Assembly: GCA_026874595.1 (NCBI GenBank)
Contig: CM049316.1
Span: forward strand, 63,221,176 to 63,285,175
DNA: 64,000 bases
Direction of reading: 5' to 3'
From: Sipunculus nudus
Lineage: Eukaryota; Annelida; Sipuncula; Golfingiida; Sipunculidae
Shown: piece after piece, positions 9,640-22,900 of the stretch
Numbering within the stretch: the first letter of the stretch is position 1
Layout of the letters: each line of letters starts with the position of its first letter
The notes under the pieces: generated by a model
Told to the model about the DNA's origin: nothing
The model's input: only the letters and a program-made list of their open reading frames with translations
The model's database searches: none
Made by a program: the position numbers and the translations under genes

Positions 9640-10903
9640 ATAGAGAAATATATAAATATTTTTATTGTTGTAATATATCTAAACCATAAATACATACAAA
9701 ATAATTTACAACAAAGATCATGGGAAATATGAACAAATCCTTATTAAACATAGTGACCAAGGAACTGATCAGGTGATTTCCAACATAACATTAATATAAT
9801 TATAAGTTTTTGATGTTAGTGCACTAAATGTTTCCTTCAAAGATGACATTCAACACAAATGATCCATAAACCAAAAAATATTTATAACACAATCATGTAG
9901 GGGTAACAAATACAAATGAAAAGTAAAATGACAAATACTTAATAAGTTTAACACTTGCAAATGTTTCCTTTTCTTGATATCTTTCAGCACATCCTATCTG
10001 ACCTCATAAATGCATCACAGTAAATCTCATATATGTTATTATAAAAAACACTGTCTTACAACCAATGGGAAGTTGTGCAAACACTTGAAGCCAGGATGAC
10101 TGTATTTTTTTTTCCAAATTGGCAGTTCTTCTTTTCACAGTTTAACATATGTTATGACTCCCAAAGCAAATGTGATGGAAACCAAACAAATGGCCTTTAT
10201 GATAAATCAAAATATGGTAAAAGTTGGTGGCACGTACTGGCAAGAAGGAGCTAGGGTCACTTTGATCTTGTTTTCATTGTCCTTAGAATATGATGCTACT
10301 TGTTGGGTCATACAGTGGTCTCAGTCACGTTAAATTCATAAATGCACTGACTTCTATCAGGTCTCCTTTGTAGCAAAGAATGACTGTGTTTTCTTACAGC
10401 AAACTTTAACCAGCAGTCCAAAACAGTGCTCTCCTCAGTCCATCTGTCTCATAACACAGTGGAACATCAGCTTGACTTGAGGTTTTGTCTAAGACAAAGA
10501 AGTGGCCAAACTAGAGGCAACAGGTATCATCATCTCGCCTGTCTGTTTACATGTGATGAAAAGCTCCTTAAACACGTGCATTGTGCATGCTCATGGGAAA
10601 GGTCTATTAGAGAGAATAAAATGGTGTGAGATGGTATTAAGTGTATTATTTTAATTCCGATGTTTTTAAGTTGAAATAGAAGGGGCTTGTGCCCCATGCA
10701 TCCCCCTCGAAATCCACTCCTGGTGCCTGCAAGGTAGATGGTGCTTGCAAGGAGAGAAACTGTTTCCCTAAACTTTTTAAGCACATTAACCCACAGATCA
10801 ATGAGAGCAAAGGACATGTCACATTTGCTGATGTGGGTCAATGTAGCCGGGCCATCTGTTATCAAATAAAGCAGTCTGTTTACAGTGGTGGCTGTCTGTC
10901 TGA
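9640..10903 (-). other. INTS11: INTS11 3' UTR (inferred) with poly(A) signal
   Basis: Downstream of the INTS11 stop the first AATAAA on the minus strand is at 9661-9666, followed by AT-rich sequence. This implies a 3' UTR of about 1.25 kb. TMEM70 and INTS11 therefore converge, with about 1.9 kb between their ends. Confidence 0.5.
9661..9666 (-). terminator. INTS11 poly(A) signal AATAAA (candidate)
   Basis: First canonical AATAAA found downstream of the stop at 10904 on the minus strand. Confidence 0.5.
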
Positions 10904-10960
10904 TCAGCTGTTCAGTCCTGTCTGTATCAACTTCAGAAGTGAACTCCCAAGCTCTTCATC
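10904..10960 (-). CDS. INTS11: INTS11 exon 18 (residues 584-601, stop)
   Basis: 57 nt; [18 protein letters not shown] then TGA. The DEELGS start equals the vertebrate C-terminus. It is 6.1 kb from exon 17. Confidence 0.93.
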   Translation of the reverse strand, partial: DEELGSSLLKLIQTGLNS

Positions 10961-13900
10961 CTGAAAAAAAATATGGGAAAGAAATAGTTGTGGTATCATT
11001 TCATAAGGTTTGATGTCAATTAATGTTTCTTAATATAAATTTGCCAATGTTGACAAACAAATAAACATGCAGCTGAATGTGGTTGTTTGCTTATGCATGG
11101 AAGTTGAAAGACCACCAGTTGCAAAATTTCTCCTACAAAACCCCCCCATTCCCTCCCTGTGAATGGTGGTTTTGTTAGTAAACTGTTGTGAGCTTTTCTG
11201 TATTAATGAGAATTTTCTCTGTTAAAGTTTATACCCCAGAGTAAGCCAACCGAAAATTTTCCCTTATTGGGCCTATTATCGCCCATCCCGCCTCGTTCCC
11301 GTGTATCTAGGTCACACTTCCGTTACCCATAATCACATTTTCGAAGGCGTAAGGAAGAGGACTGGGAGGGAGCGATGTTTGTAATACAGAAAAGCTCACA
11401 ACAGTTTACTAACAAAACCACCGTTCACAGGGAGGGAATGGGGGGGTTTTATTACGTAAACATAATTGTGAGCTGTTTCTGTATTAATGAGAAAAAAACA
11501 GACATGCCTTGGGGAGGGAGCACCTACCTGTAACGCTGGAACGAGGAATCACAGTGCTGTGAAGGAGCAGCGGACGACGTCGGTGGCGGAACCGACGGAG
11601 AGGAAGAAGATGGCCTGGAAAATTGTAGGACCTCACCCGACGCGAACACAGGGCCCATGGAGGAGAGGCCCGAAGCCTGGAGCGGAACAACAGTCAGATA
11701 GAAGCGTGTGAACGGAGATGGGGATATCCAGTATCCCATCTGGACCAACTGACTAGGTGAGATCCTGGAGAAATGGGCCAAGGAAGTCGAAATAGCTCGA
11801 ATGTCATGGGCCTTGAAGTGAAGTTGGTCTAATGTGGAATGAGAAGCGGATTCATATGCGGCGACGATAGTAGCTTGAGTCACGCACTAATGGTGAAAGG
11901 GCTAATCACCGAATTGGAAGATGTGACTTTTGTAGAAATAAACAACTTCTTGCGCCCCCCCCCCCCCCCGTAAAGAAGGAGGAGCGTGTGGATAATAACG
12001 CAACGCACGAACCGGGCAATTGGGAGCCCCATAACGGTACTGACCTTTAGGGAGGGCCGGAATGTGTCAAGCAGACGGGGGTCATCGAAATTGTGATATT
12101 TCCTATAAAAATCCGGCGGAAAATGTAGAGTGGCGGACGAACCGTCGGCCGCAATTTGCGTGAATTACGAATCAGCCACGAGGGCATGAAGCTCAGAACG
12201 GCGACCAGCCAAGGCAAGAGCAAGGAGGAAAACCGTTTTCCGAGACAAATGGAGAAGATGGGCCAAACGCAACGGCTCATAAAGGGGGTTCCCGGAGGTG
12301 ACGTAAGACGATGTCCAGGCGCCAGGAAGGCGCAACATACCGTGGACGAGACGCACGGGCATGAACCCCCTTGAGAAAGTCCGACACCAACGGGTGATGA
12401 AGGACACGATCGTGACCCAGCGGACGGAGCACTGACAGCAGGGCGGCGCGATAGCCACGCAGAGATGGATAGGATAAATGTTGATCCGGTAGTAAGAACA
12501 CGAAAAATCCAAAACAGCCGCAAGCGACGGATCTAAAGGGGAGATGCCGCAGGAAGACGGCCATTCCGTGAAGAGACGCCACCGGGAGTCGTAGATGCGG
12601 TCCGAAGAACGGCAACGGGGAGCCGAGGCAAGGAGAGCAGCCGGACTTGAAATGCCCTGATCCTTGAGGTGGCCGATGAGAGCACGCATGCGCATAGAGG
12701 GCACGACCGAAACGGGCGCCGGGCACGAGGGAACGACAGGAGCGCGATGCGGAGCGGTAGTATAAGGGGGGGGCGAGAGAGAAGCGAGCGCCACAGAGGA
12801 AACCATGGAGCCGCAGGATGAAACGGAACGATGAGAAGCAGGGTAGTCTGGTCCGCGCGGGACAAGCGGAGGAGGACACGGCGGATGAGCGGAGGCGCCG
12901 GACACGCAAAGAGAAACCAGTGAGACCACCCGGACGGCGGCGTGTCGGGGAGACGGTCGCGAGGGTGACGTAGACGCGTCTCGGAAGGCACGAGAGCGGG
13001 GGGGGGGCAACGGAAAATCAAACAGATCGAATTCCGGCCGCCCCAGGCGAGCGAAAACACTCTGAATAAGGAGTGGAAGGAGCGGTGGGGAAGGAAGAGA
13101 CGCCGGATGACGGGAAAGGGCGTCCGCTAGGACGTTCGACACACCCGGAAGATGGGATGCACGAACTGAAGCCCGGAGAGAGAGGCATAGATCGAACAAA
13201 AGGTAAGTCTCCTGCATGAGCGAGGGAGACCGAGTACCGCCCTGCTTGTAGATATAGGCCACAACCGTGGTATTGTCGGTCCGGATGAGAATGTGACGTC
13301 CGATCAAGCGGGGAGACCAGTGGGAGATCGTGCGACGGACGGCACGCAGGTTGAGGATATTGATATGGAGCAGACGTTCCGACGGGGACCATATCCCGGA
13401 AGCGCGAAGATCGGCGAGACGGGCCCCCCAACCAAGGAGAGACGCATCGGCATAGACGGAGCAATAGACACCCCTGGAAAAAGGAACGCGGCGCAGGAGA
13501 CAGGAAAGGTCCATCCAGGGACGAAGGGACCGCCAGGGGCGCCGAAACGGGAGGATCGTAGGACGAACCAAGGTTAATCGGAGAAGGCCGTGACGGCGCA
13601 AGATAGACTGAATCGGACGCAGGTACAGGCGGCAGAACGGGATGAAAGACGCGGCCCGGTTGAGAGCACCGTGGAGAGAAGCCGCAGGGCGCAAGTCTAC
13701 ACGGCGCCTTGTGAGAAAGGAACGAATCAGGCGGCGGAGCGGGAGAGTAAAATCGCGCGGGAGCGACGCTGTGCCGGACGCCAAAGCGAGCGTGACACCC
13801 AGAAATCGGAGGGACTGGGTGGGAGTGAGAAGAGATGACGCCGCAATGACCAGGAAGCCGAGGTTCCGAAGTAAGATGAGAACCCGGGAGCGATGCGATG

Positions 13901-16900
13901 CGATGCGGCCGCATGGACAAGCCAGCGTCCAGAGAAGGGAGCACAGAAACGCCAGGTGAACGGAGAAAACACGGGACCGCGTGAACAAGTATGGTAAAAT
14001 CCAGGGGGCCACGTGGATCCCGAACGGATGGACCCGGAAAGGAAACGTGAATTAGGCATCCGTAAGGTCTATTTTTGAACGCCCAATCCATCCGCCGAAC
14101 AATGCGGAGCACAGCATGGATAATGAACATCCGAAACGGGGGCGGACAGATGAACGAAAGGAGGCGCTACAGGTCTATGATCAGGCGCCAACGGCCGTGC
14201 GGTTCGGGAACAAGAAAAGGCGAGAGTGAAACCCCATGGAGGATGGGGAAACCTCGAAAATGCCCGTTTGTCGAACATAGATGGAATGGCCGCCGCCAAG
14301 CAAGGCGTCATGCCGGAACGGACGGAGGCGGAGCGGGCTAAACGTAAGATGGAACCCGAACTGTAGGGCGCCGAGAATGAACCGCTGTGAGGTGAAACCC
14401 GCCCACGCGGGAAAACGGTCGCTGAGCCGAGCGCCGATCGGAGCTAGAGAGGCAATTCTTGGTCGAACCTCGGATGGAGGAACGACCACGAAAAGGCGGA
14501 GAACGGCTGGAACGTCCGGAAGGACGTGAAGAGAGAGCAGATGTGCGACGCGGCTGAGCGGAAGCCGCAACCGGCTCCGAAACGGGAGGATCGTGGAAGG
14601 AAGGCCGAGGCGCAAGAGAGGTCGCGCGGAGGCGGGCCAGACGATCCGAGCACGCCAAGGTGTGGGCAAAGAGAGGCTGTAATTGGCTGCCAAACAGCAG
14701 GGAACCGGTAAAGGCGGAGAATAAAGCTCGGTCAACTCCGCTGGAGAAGCTTCGGCTGTAAGTGCTTAAATGACAGAATGCAATTGTACAACCGGGAGCC
14801 AACGACCTGAATAAACTCAGCGCCAGTATGGGCAGAAGCCTGCCAGAAGGCGTGGAGAGTGAGCGTGTCCGGAGAAACGGCGAGCAAGCTAGTGACAGCC
14901 TGCAAGTCGTTAACCATACCGGCCGCACGCCGGCCGAGCCCCTCCAGAACCGACAGGTGACGATCAGAAAACGGGACAGAGGATGGTAATAAAGACTGAC
15001 CGTCCGCAAACGGCTCTGCCAGGCCGGACACGAGGCGCAGCGGAGCAGACTGAACATCCGGGAGCTCAGGAGAAGGGAGCAAGCGAACGAACAGGTAGCC
15101 TGGAACCCAGGGGAATTCCCGAGGGTACCGGGGAACCAAGGTGTAACCGAACCCGGCGGAAGCGGGGTTCCAGTAGAGCGAGAACCCGAGACCACCGCGT
15201 GGGGCCCACGTAAGAGATCCCCCGTGTGGTCTGTAATTCCAGACACACGGCGGGCGCTGCGGAGGGCGATGGAAGGGGCCAGGATTCAATTAAGAACCGG
15301 CCGCCGACGCCGAGGAAGTCCGAGGTTGTACCAACGGAACTTCGGACCACTAGGGTTAGCCTCCTATGTGGAGGTAGCCCCTAGGTCCATAAGCGTACGC
15401 CAAGCCTGGCGGTGCAGCGCGATCGCCGACCACTGGTCTGGTGCCAGGGCGGGATTGGCTGACTGAGCTGATTTGCGCGGACGCCAAGCCTGGCGGTGCA
15501 GCGCGATCGCCAACCACTGGTCTGATGCCAGGGCGGGATCGGCTGACTGAGCAGTCGGGGACCCTGGAGAACCCCGTGTAGGGGGAGCCAGAGAGACCCG
15601 CTGAGCCGGAGCCACCGGAGGCTGGAAACAGGAAGCCGAAGAACGAGCAGCAGCAGGAACCATCCGGGAAGGCACAGGAACCGGAGCCGCAGGCCGCACA
15701 GCAGATGGTCACTGAAAGAAGAGCCGGCCGGCCGGCCAGTAAGTAACGACGGCAGACGGAGGAACCGGAGGCGAGGCCGGCAGCCCCGAATGGAGGCAGG
15801 AGGGACCGACTCACTTACCTGCACACCAGGAAGGTCCGGGCGATCCAGCGGGACGGCTCCAGCCGGCCACGGGGATAAGGAAGGAATCCGGTGAGGAGCC
15901 GGGCGACGAGAACGGCCGGGGAGAAATAACCGGGGCGCCGGCGAGGAGCCGGGCGAGGAGAACGGCCGGGGAGAAATAACCGGGGCGCCGGCGAGGGCGC
16001 CGGGCGGACTGAATCGGGTCTAGACAAATCGTCAAGATCCAACATAAGTGATTAACAAGCCCGGGACAAAATATGTAATATGGAATAGGCAGATGTGCTG
16101 GCAGAACGGGAGGCCGCGGAAACGGGGGAAGAATGCCGTGTCCGTGAATGAGAATTCAACGATTTAACTGTCTAAACCACTGGAGAGGTGACAGGACCGG
16201 CGGGAACGGACGGTGAACGCAGCACGGCCGTGGTGCGGTCAACCAGGGTAGGCCCCCCCCCCCCACCCCCACGGAGACAACCACGGGGCCAGACAATGGA
16301 ATATAGGAGGGGGAACCCCAAGTACCGGGGAATGAGCCCAATCCTGGAAAGGGCCCACTGGTCAGACGTCCAAGTCTGGCAGTGAAAACAAGGATCAGCC
16401 GGAACACGGCAGGAGTCATTGTTGGAGCGGCAACGAAAACAAGTGGGGTGTGAGTCCCAACCGGGATTAAGAAGACAAGAGCCACAATAAGTGGGGTTCT
16501 CCATGGGGGGCAAGGGAAAAAGAAGACAACTTACAGTTCAGTTGGCAAACTCATTAGTACAAACCCAACAGTGGACGAATCTCGCAGAGCGGGATCACAC
16601 GTCCATCATGGCGTACGCCAGGAGAAAATGTGATTATGGGTAACGGAAGTGTGACCTAGATACACGGGAACGAGGCGGGATGGGCGATAATAGGCCCAAT
16701 AAGGGAAAATTTTCGGTTGGCTTACTCTGGCGTATAAACTTTTACAGAGAAAATTCTCATTAATACAGAAACAGCTCACAATTATGTTTACGTAATAAAA
16801 CTGTGGTTTGTCGCACTCACCGCCAGATATCCTTGCTGAATATGTTGCAGATAATTTTGGGGGGCACCCAACATGTCATGAACACATGGATATAAACAAA

Positions 16901-19900
16901 ACCAACAGCCTGAGTACTATGAGATCAGTGTTTTTCTGGCCTATTTTTAATTAAGGTTCAAGGAATTATCTTTACTTTATAAACGTCAGATATCAGAATA
17001 GGCCCCTTTAAGAACACAACTTCGTTAATGATACCTGTAAACCTACCTGGTGTTTCCAGGATACGAGCACATCTTTTTCTTCCTCATCTTCAACCCCTGC
17101 CACTTTCACCAACACAGAATCAGATATCGTCATGGAGCCATCAGCACCTTGCTGTATGGTCAAATCCTTCACCTCACTGTAATAACAAGCAAATTCAATG
17201 AATTTATGTCCCCCACTAGTGATGCCTGTTGGTGATTAGTGAAACTAAATGTGCTGATTCATCATATGAAAAATTAAATATCATATTGTATAATTATAAT
17301 CTTGTGAGACAAACACTTCAAAACCAATCCCAACCAAGGAGTAATCACAGTTATATATAACAGATATAACATGAAATCACAGTTATATATAACAGATATA
17401 ACATGAAATCACAGTTATATATAACAGATATAACATGAAATCACAGTTGAGAAACTAATGCTTTTGATGTTAGTCATCAGGTTTTCAAGGAAATGTTTTA
17501 TTGACCTCCCTGGATTTTCAGTTAGAAATATTTATGTTCAGGGGTTACAATTTGTGCCCTGCTAATGGACAGCCAGCCAGATGACAAAGTGCGATTGCAA
17601 TACCTCAGTTGACTCGCTGCATGAGCTACAACTAATGTACATTCTAACCTTTTAATGAGCTGGTACAGCTTGTCTGCTGTAGCTGTTGGGCAGCCTGGGT
17701 CTATGACTGTGATTGTTGATGTGAAGCGTATCTGATGTTCCGTCAAACCCAGATCCTGTAAAGTCTGAACTGGATCCATCAGCTGCATCTTCTACAAAAA
17801 ACAAGAGAACAAGGGTTCTTAACCCTACCCTGCAGTCATCCCAGATCTCCTTTCTTGATACCGCTGCTTAAGATTCTCCGGGTTCAACCACCACGGTGCG
17901 AACAGAGCGAAGAATTGCAATCAGGCCAATGAGAGCGTGGTATTGCATTGTGCATCCAACTCCAGATTTAAACATGTGACGCCCACTCTCGTTGGGTCTG
18001 ATTACACTGACTGCATTGTATAACCACTGCATTAAGGAGCGTACCTGTGCATTAGTGTGGACAAGAGTGGGAAAAACAGAAACAAAAGAATCTAAGTGAA
18101 AATACCATTTCAGTTTAGCCAAATATTGGTGGTATTTGTACTTCCTATTTACATCTGCATTCCAGTAAAATGATCCATAATCCTGAAAAATTTATTGCTG
18201 ATAGCTGCAGCCATTCCTGATAATCAAATGCAGCAATATGTTACAACAAAAGTTATGTTCTGCTACTCCTCTTCTTAGTAACCCTTGACAACTATCCTTG
18301 ATTAACAGTCCACAAAAATCAAGTGCTTCACCTGTTGGTTCAGCAGACAGTGCATTTACTCAGTAAAACAGCAGCTGTGGTTCCAATCCCATTACATCAA
18401 CACTACATAGAACAAGTCTTACCACTTTCATTTTTATGTGAAAGAATGCCTAGCTGTGCTGGGGTATTTGCTCTCTGCTAATTATAAGCACTAGTGGTAG
18501 CCCAATTAATCAATTACTGTGGTTGGCTTCATATTCACAGGGTTAAAATTTCGCAATTTTCACATTACCCATAGTGTAAAACTTCAAAGAGTATTTCCAA
18601 TAAAACTAATATGAATTACTTATATTAAATAATCTATTCCCAAGTCATGAAATTTAGACAATGACTCAAACCAGCATCAATCAAGTGGAACTTCTTATTC
18701 ATTATTGGCATATTATTTGAAAAGATTTGATATAATTTATTATAGCAGCCTTTGATTTACTGGTGATCTACAAGATCTATTAATATTCCTATATCAATAT
18801 TTTATTTTATGACTACCCTTTGATGATAGGGCCTCTTACTCATGACGGTTTTATGATTCCAATAATTTCTCTTTCACAAATATTGTGAATTTGAAACCCT
18901 TGGACACATAAAGCAACCAACATATATCAATGATTGGTCAACTTTTTTCATAATTGATCAAATTGTTGCATTTTGCATAATCAATCACGAACAATTATTT
19001 ATATGCACATCATATTGTCGAACAAAATATATTTAATTTTTTTTAACATTTTAAAGAAAGACTGGACACAATTAAATAAACATCATTAAAACTTAACCTT
19101 GCTCAGCAAAAAAGGGGTCAACAACCTGGCTGCTACCTTGATCTTTCAGCAAGCTGCACAAGTTAGACTGAATTTACTTGGTCAATTTTATAGATATAAT
19201 TCTAAACAGCAGATTTCACGGTAGAATGTTCATAAAAAATTGATTAATAATCCATCCATCATCAATTGTTTTATTTCTTTAAATCTTTGAATATGCTATA
19301 TCAATTAATTCCTACACCTACTAAGCACCCACCCCCTCAAAATCACATATCATGGTTTTGCTGACTCAAGTTTTTGCATAAAATGTATTTACTCACGTTA
19401 TCTGACATGACCAGTGCTCCATGCATCACTCTGGACTTCTTTGGAGATCCTTCTGAGGGAGGCAAATCTGTCCAAATCAAAATTAATCCCTGTTACTTTA
19501 TTATGCACAATCAGCTCTGAACTTTATATCACACATATTTGATATTTTAACATTTTTGTCTTCGGCAGGAGGTTATGTGTTCATCCCCGTTTGTGTGTGC
19601 TTGTTCACAACACAACTCACACTTTCATGAACCGAATCTGATGAAATTTATAGGGAATTTTAGGAATGACCCAATGAAGAAAGAATTAGATTTTGGTGTG
19701 GATCCAGGTCATGTTCTGGATTTGGGAAACTCATCAAGAAATATTCAAAAATTTGAGTCTCTTATGCACGAATGAACGAAGGAATATGGACTGAATAAGT
19801 GAATGCAAACATCAGTTGGGGAGCATCCTACAACAGGGCCCCCAATATGGGGGAGGCTTGCATTCCTTAGAAAGCAGGTTTCTAGTCTTAAGATATTTTT

Positions 19901-22900
19901 TACCAAACAATGAAAAATAATATCATTATCAGTTCAGCCTGACAAAACAAATATCTATGGATAAAATAAAACATCACAAAAACACTTTTAACTTTGAAAA
20001 CACTATTCATTAAATATTTATCCTCTAGTCTATGAGTAAAACACAAAATAATTGTCTCATGGAAACTGAAGTATTTTTTAATACAACATGGCAATGCATG
20101 GGTGTATTGATTGATCAAATTACTGATGTAATGAATTCTAACTTCTTGGTTAAATTGTAATCCATTCTTAACTGCCAAATCAATTTTGATTGATATTTTA
20201 TGCAAGCACTACTCCATAACCCTTAGTGATCTTTAAACTTTAAAGAGCTAACCACAATATTGAGACTATTTATTGTGTATGTACTCAAGATATAGTTTCA
20301 ACTCTCACCAGTAAAGCATTCCACTCGCATTGAAATGAAAATGGCAGCGATGAACAGAGGGAAACTATATTTTTCCTTTACTTGGTAAAATTAACTGCCA
20401 TCCATAGTGGTAAAATATAAAATTTTACTTACAAGAGTCTGAAATTTAGTACTAATGTAATAATTGAATAGAGAATCGAATTGAAGATAACAAATCAATT
20501 AACTGAACTGATTCAAAGGTCCCTCACAATTCACAAGCCAATGCATAGAAGTTACTTAAAACTTATATCACGTGGTGGTGTTTTGTGCAGGGGGCATTGC
20601 ATCCAGAACAGAGACTGGGCCCGACGTGAATGGCTGGTGTAAAGTGTGACGTAACAGGTAAATTTAGAAATGATTTAAATCTAACAATACATGTTGTTTT
20701 TATTCTTCCCTTAATTTGGGTCTGACAGTATCAGAATTACTAAGCTTTTCATGATATCTGGAATTTTTGTAACAGGGGTTTTTTCACTGCTAAGTTCACA
20801 GTTCTCACAGATGCACCAAAGAAAATACTTAACCTCCTCATATTTTTTGTGGCAAAATAAATAGAAAACATATATGTCCTTTTATGTTAAATATATATTA
20901 ATATTTTTTATAGGTAAATGTGTTATATGATAATATGAAACTTGGAATACATTTGTTTGACTTGAAAGTACTCACTAGCAAGTGCTGCTTCTCTTTTAAG
21001 CAGACTGAGGCTGGCCTGTACAGGAATGGTAGTTGGTGTTTTCATGGTGACTGTCTCCCCATTGGCTGGCATGAAGCAGTCGACACCTACAGACACAAAC
21101 ACATACTTGCTGAAATGTCATTTATTTTATATAGTTTCATGCAGTGTAACAAGTATTACATAGTCTGCATTAGTATGAGGGTATAGTAGTTAAAAGTTCT
21201 CTCACACATGAGAGATATATGATGATTCATACTTTGATACATATTTCTTAGGTTAAATATTTGCAGTATTTACTTCTTCAGTGTTTCATGAGGGATTCAT
21301 TTTCAAGATTTAGCATACAGTAACTTACACATTGTATATAATCATTATAATGTCAATTCACATTCTTCATACGTTATCGGGGCGTAACCACAAAGTAGCC
21401 TAGTGACCCATAACCTTATTAAATAAGTGTGGATTTTGCCCACAATCAAACTCAGGCAAGATAATCTAATGGTTTGTAGTTGTGGTGAGTTTCATGAAAG
21501 TCCAACAAAGCCAAGGTAAGTTATCGTGGCGACACTTCTGTCATATGATGGGCGTATAAAAAGTACTTAGTAAACCAGTATGGATATTAAAGCTCACAAT
21601 GACCTTGAGTAATTTTAACAGCTGTGTAAATATCAAACCAAGTTTCTTAGGATTTCAAATTTGGGTCCAGAGGTTTATATAGACTTCACACTTAAATATA
21701 AAATGAAATGTTGCAAACACGATCACCTGCAGGACCAGCCAAAGTAGTCATATTCGCAGGGGGGTCGCGTTAACAAGTGATTTTCAAGTTGATTTACATG
21801 AGTATGGGACAAAAGCAAGTGGTCATCTTAGCCCAATGTTCGTGATAACAGGGTGGTCATCAGGCAAGATTTCACTGTAGTTTACTTAATACCTGTGTTT
21901 GTATATTTGTCTATACAGTGGAACCTCTCTGAAAAACAAGGGACCTATGGGTCACGACGCTCAGCTGTTATATATGATAAAAAAATATTATTTAGAAATG
22001 AGGCACATGCTGGTTTTGTGTGGTAATAAATATAAGCTGTATTATGAGTTGTTGTTGTTTAGCTTATGTATGATTTTGATAGTACCTTTGGAGACAGGGA
22101 AGAGGATTGATTTAATTTATTTTATTAAACAAATGGAGTACTATTGTCACACAGATTTTGACTTGGCCATATAACTTATAAGCAGAACATATAATATAAG
22201 AGTTTAACTATTTATTAAAAAAAATTACAAATATTGTCCCAAATATAATTTTTATTAAAAATAATAAGAGAATCATATGATTTTTTAAAATGAAATATAA
22301 CTGATATGATTATTAAAATAATATTAAAGAATATATTCATGAATGCATTCATGAATACATTTTGAAAGTATTTGCACGAGTATTCATATACCTTCATTTT
22401 TACCTGAATTCCCATTCTTTATGCAAGAAATTTTATAATGGAGTACATAATCATATTCGTATTTTAATACAATTACAAAGTATTCGCACCATGTCTGGTA
22501 TTTATTCAGTTTTCACCAAACAATGATGTTGAGAATCCAGAATATACAAAATTCACACATTTAAATAATGATCATAAGTACCTGGTTTTTATGGCTTTTA
22601 TTTATATTAAAAAATAACTGTAAAAAATTCATTTTGGACTAATTTCACATCAATGTACACACTAGACACAGTAGGAATCTAGATTTATATTATCAACTGC
22701 ATCTTTGTCTATCATTAATTACCTTCATATGATCCCTAATGATTAGTAATGAATAATATGATTTACTTCTTTATCATTAAAACTGAACTGAAAAATGCCA
22801 TAGGTGACTGCATGGTGTTATTTGGAATATGTGACATTCTACCCATTGATACAAGATTCTTATATCATCAGTAACTGCAAGTTAATTTCCTGTTATTTTA

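Larger units (their letters stand above)
11141..16800 (-). mobile_element. DIRS-type tyrosine-recombinase retrotransposon (degenerate)
   Basis: A 5.66-kb GC-rich island in INTS11 intron 17, read on the minus strand. It has 155-bp inverted terminal repeats and an internal complementary region copying both outer ends. In order it carries gag-like, RT, RNase H and tyrosine recombinase remnants, the DIRS layout. The AAAA at 11137-11140 and 16797-16800 is shared at both ends with no longer target duplication, as expected for recombinase-mediated insertion. Frames shift repeatedly and catalytic residues are lost, so it is dead. The unoccupied intron would be about 430 bp. Confidence 0.92.

Noticed and set aside
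13018..14130. 370-codon minus ORF in the DIRS element
   Set aside because: Only its first part follows the RT frame (the LDA region); the rest is an Arg/Ser/Pro-rich shadow of the RNase H frame.
14338..15246. 302-codon minus ORF in the DIRS element
   Set aside because: Low-complexity Ser/Arg/Leu translation of GC-rich DNA, overlapped by a frame that resembles gag better.
17343..17449. CRISPR-like direct repeats
   Set aside because: The 32-bp units abut without spacers; it is a simple tandem repeat in a eukaryotic intron.
17868..18122. 84-codon minus ORF in INTS11 intron 15
   Set aside because: No recognised domain, and INTS11 exons 15 and 16 join perfectly without it.
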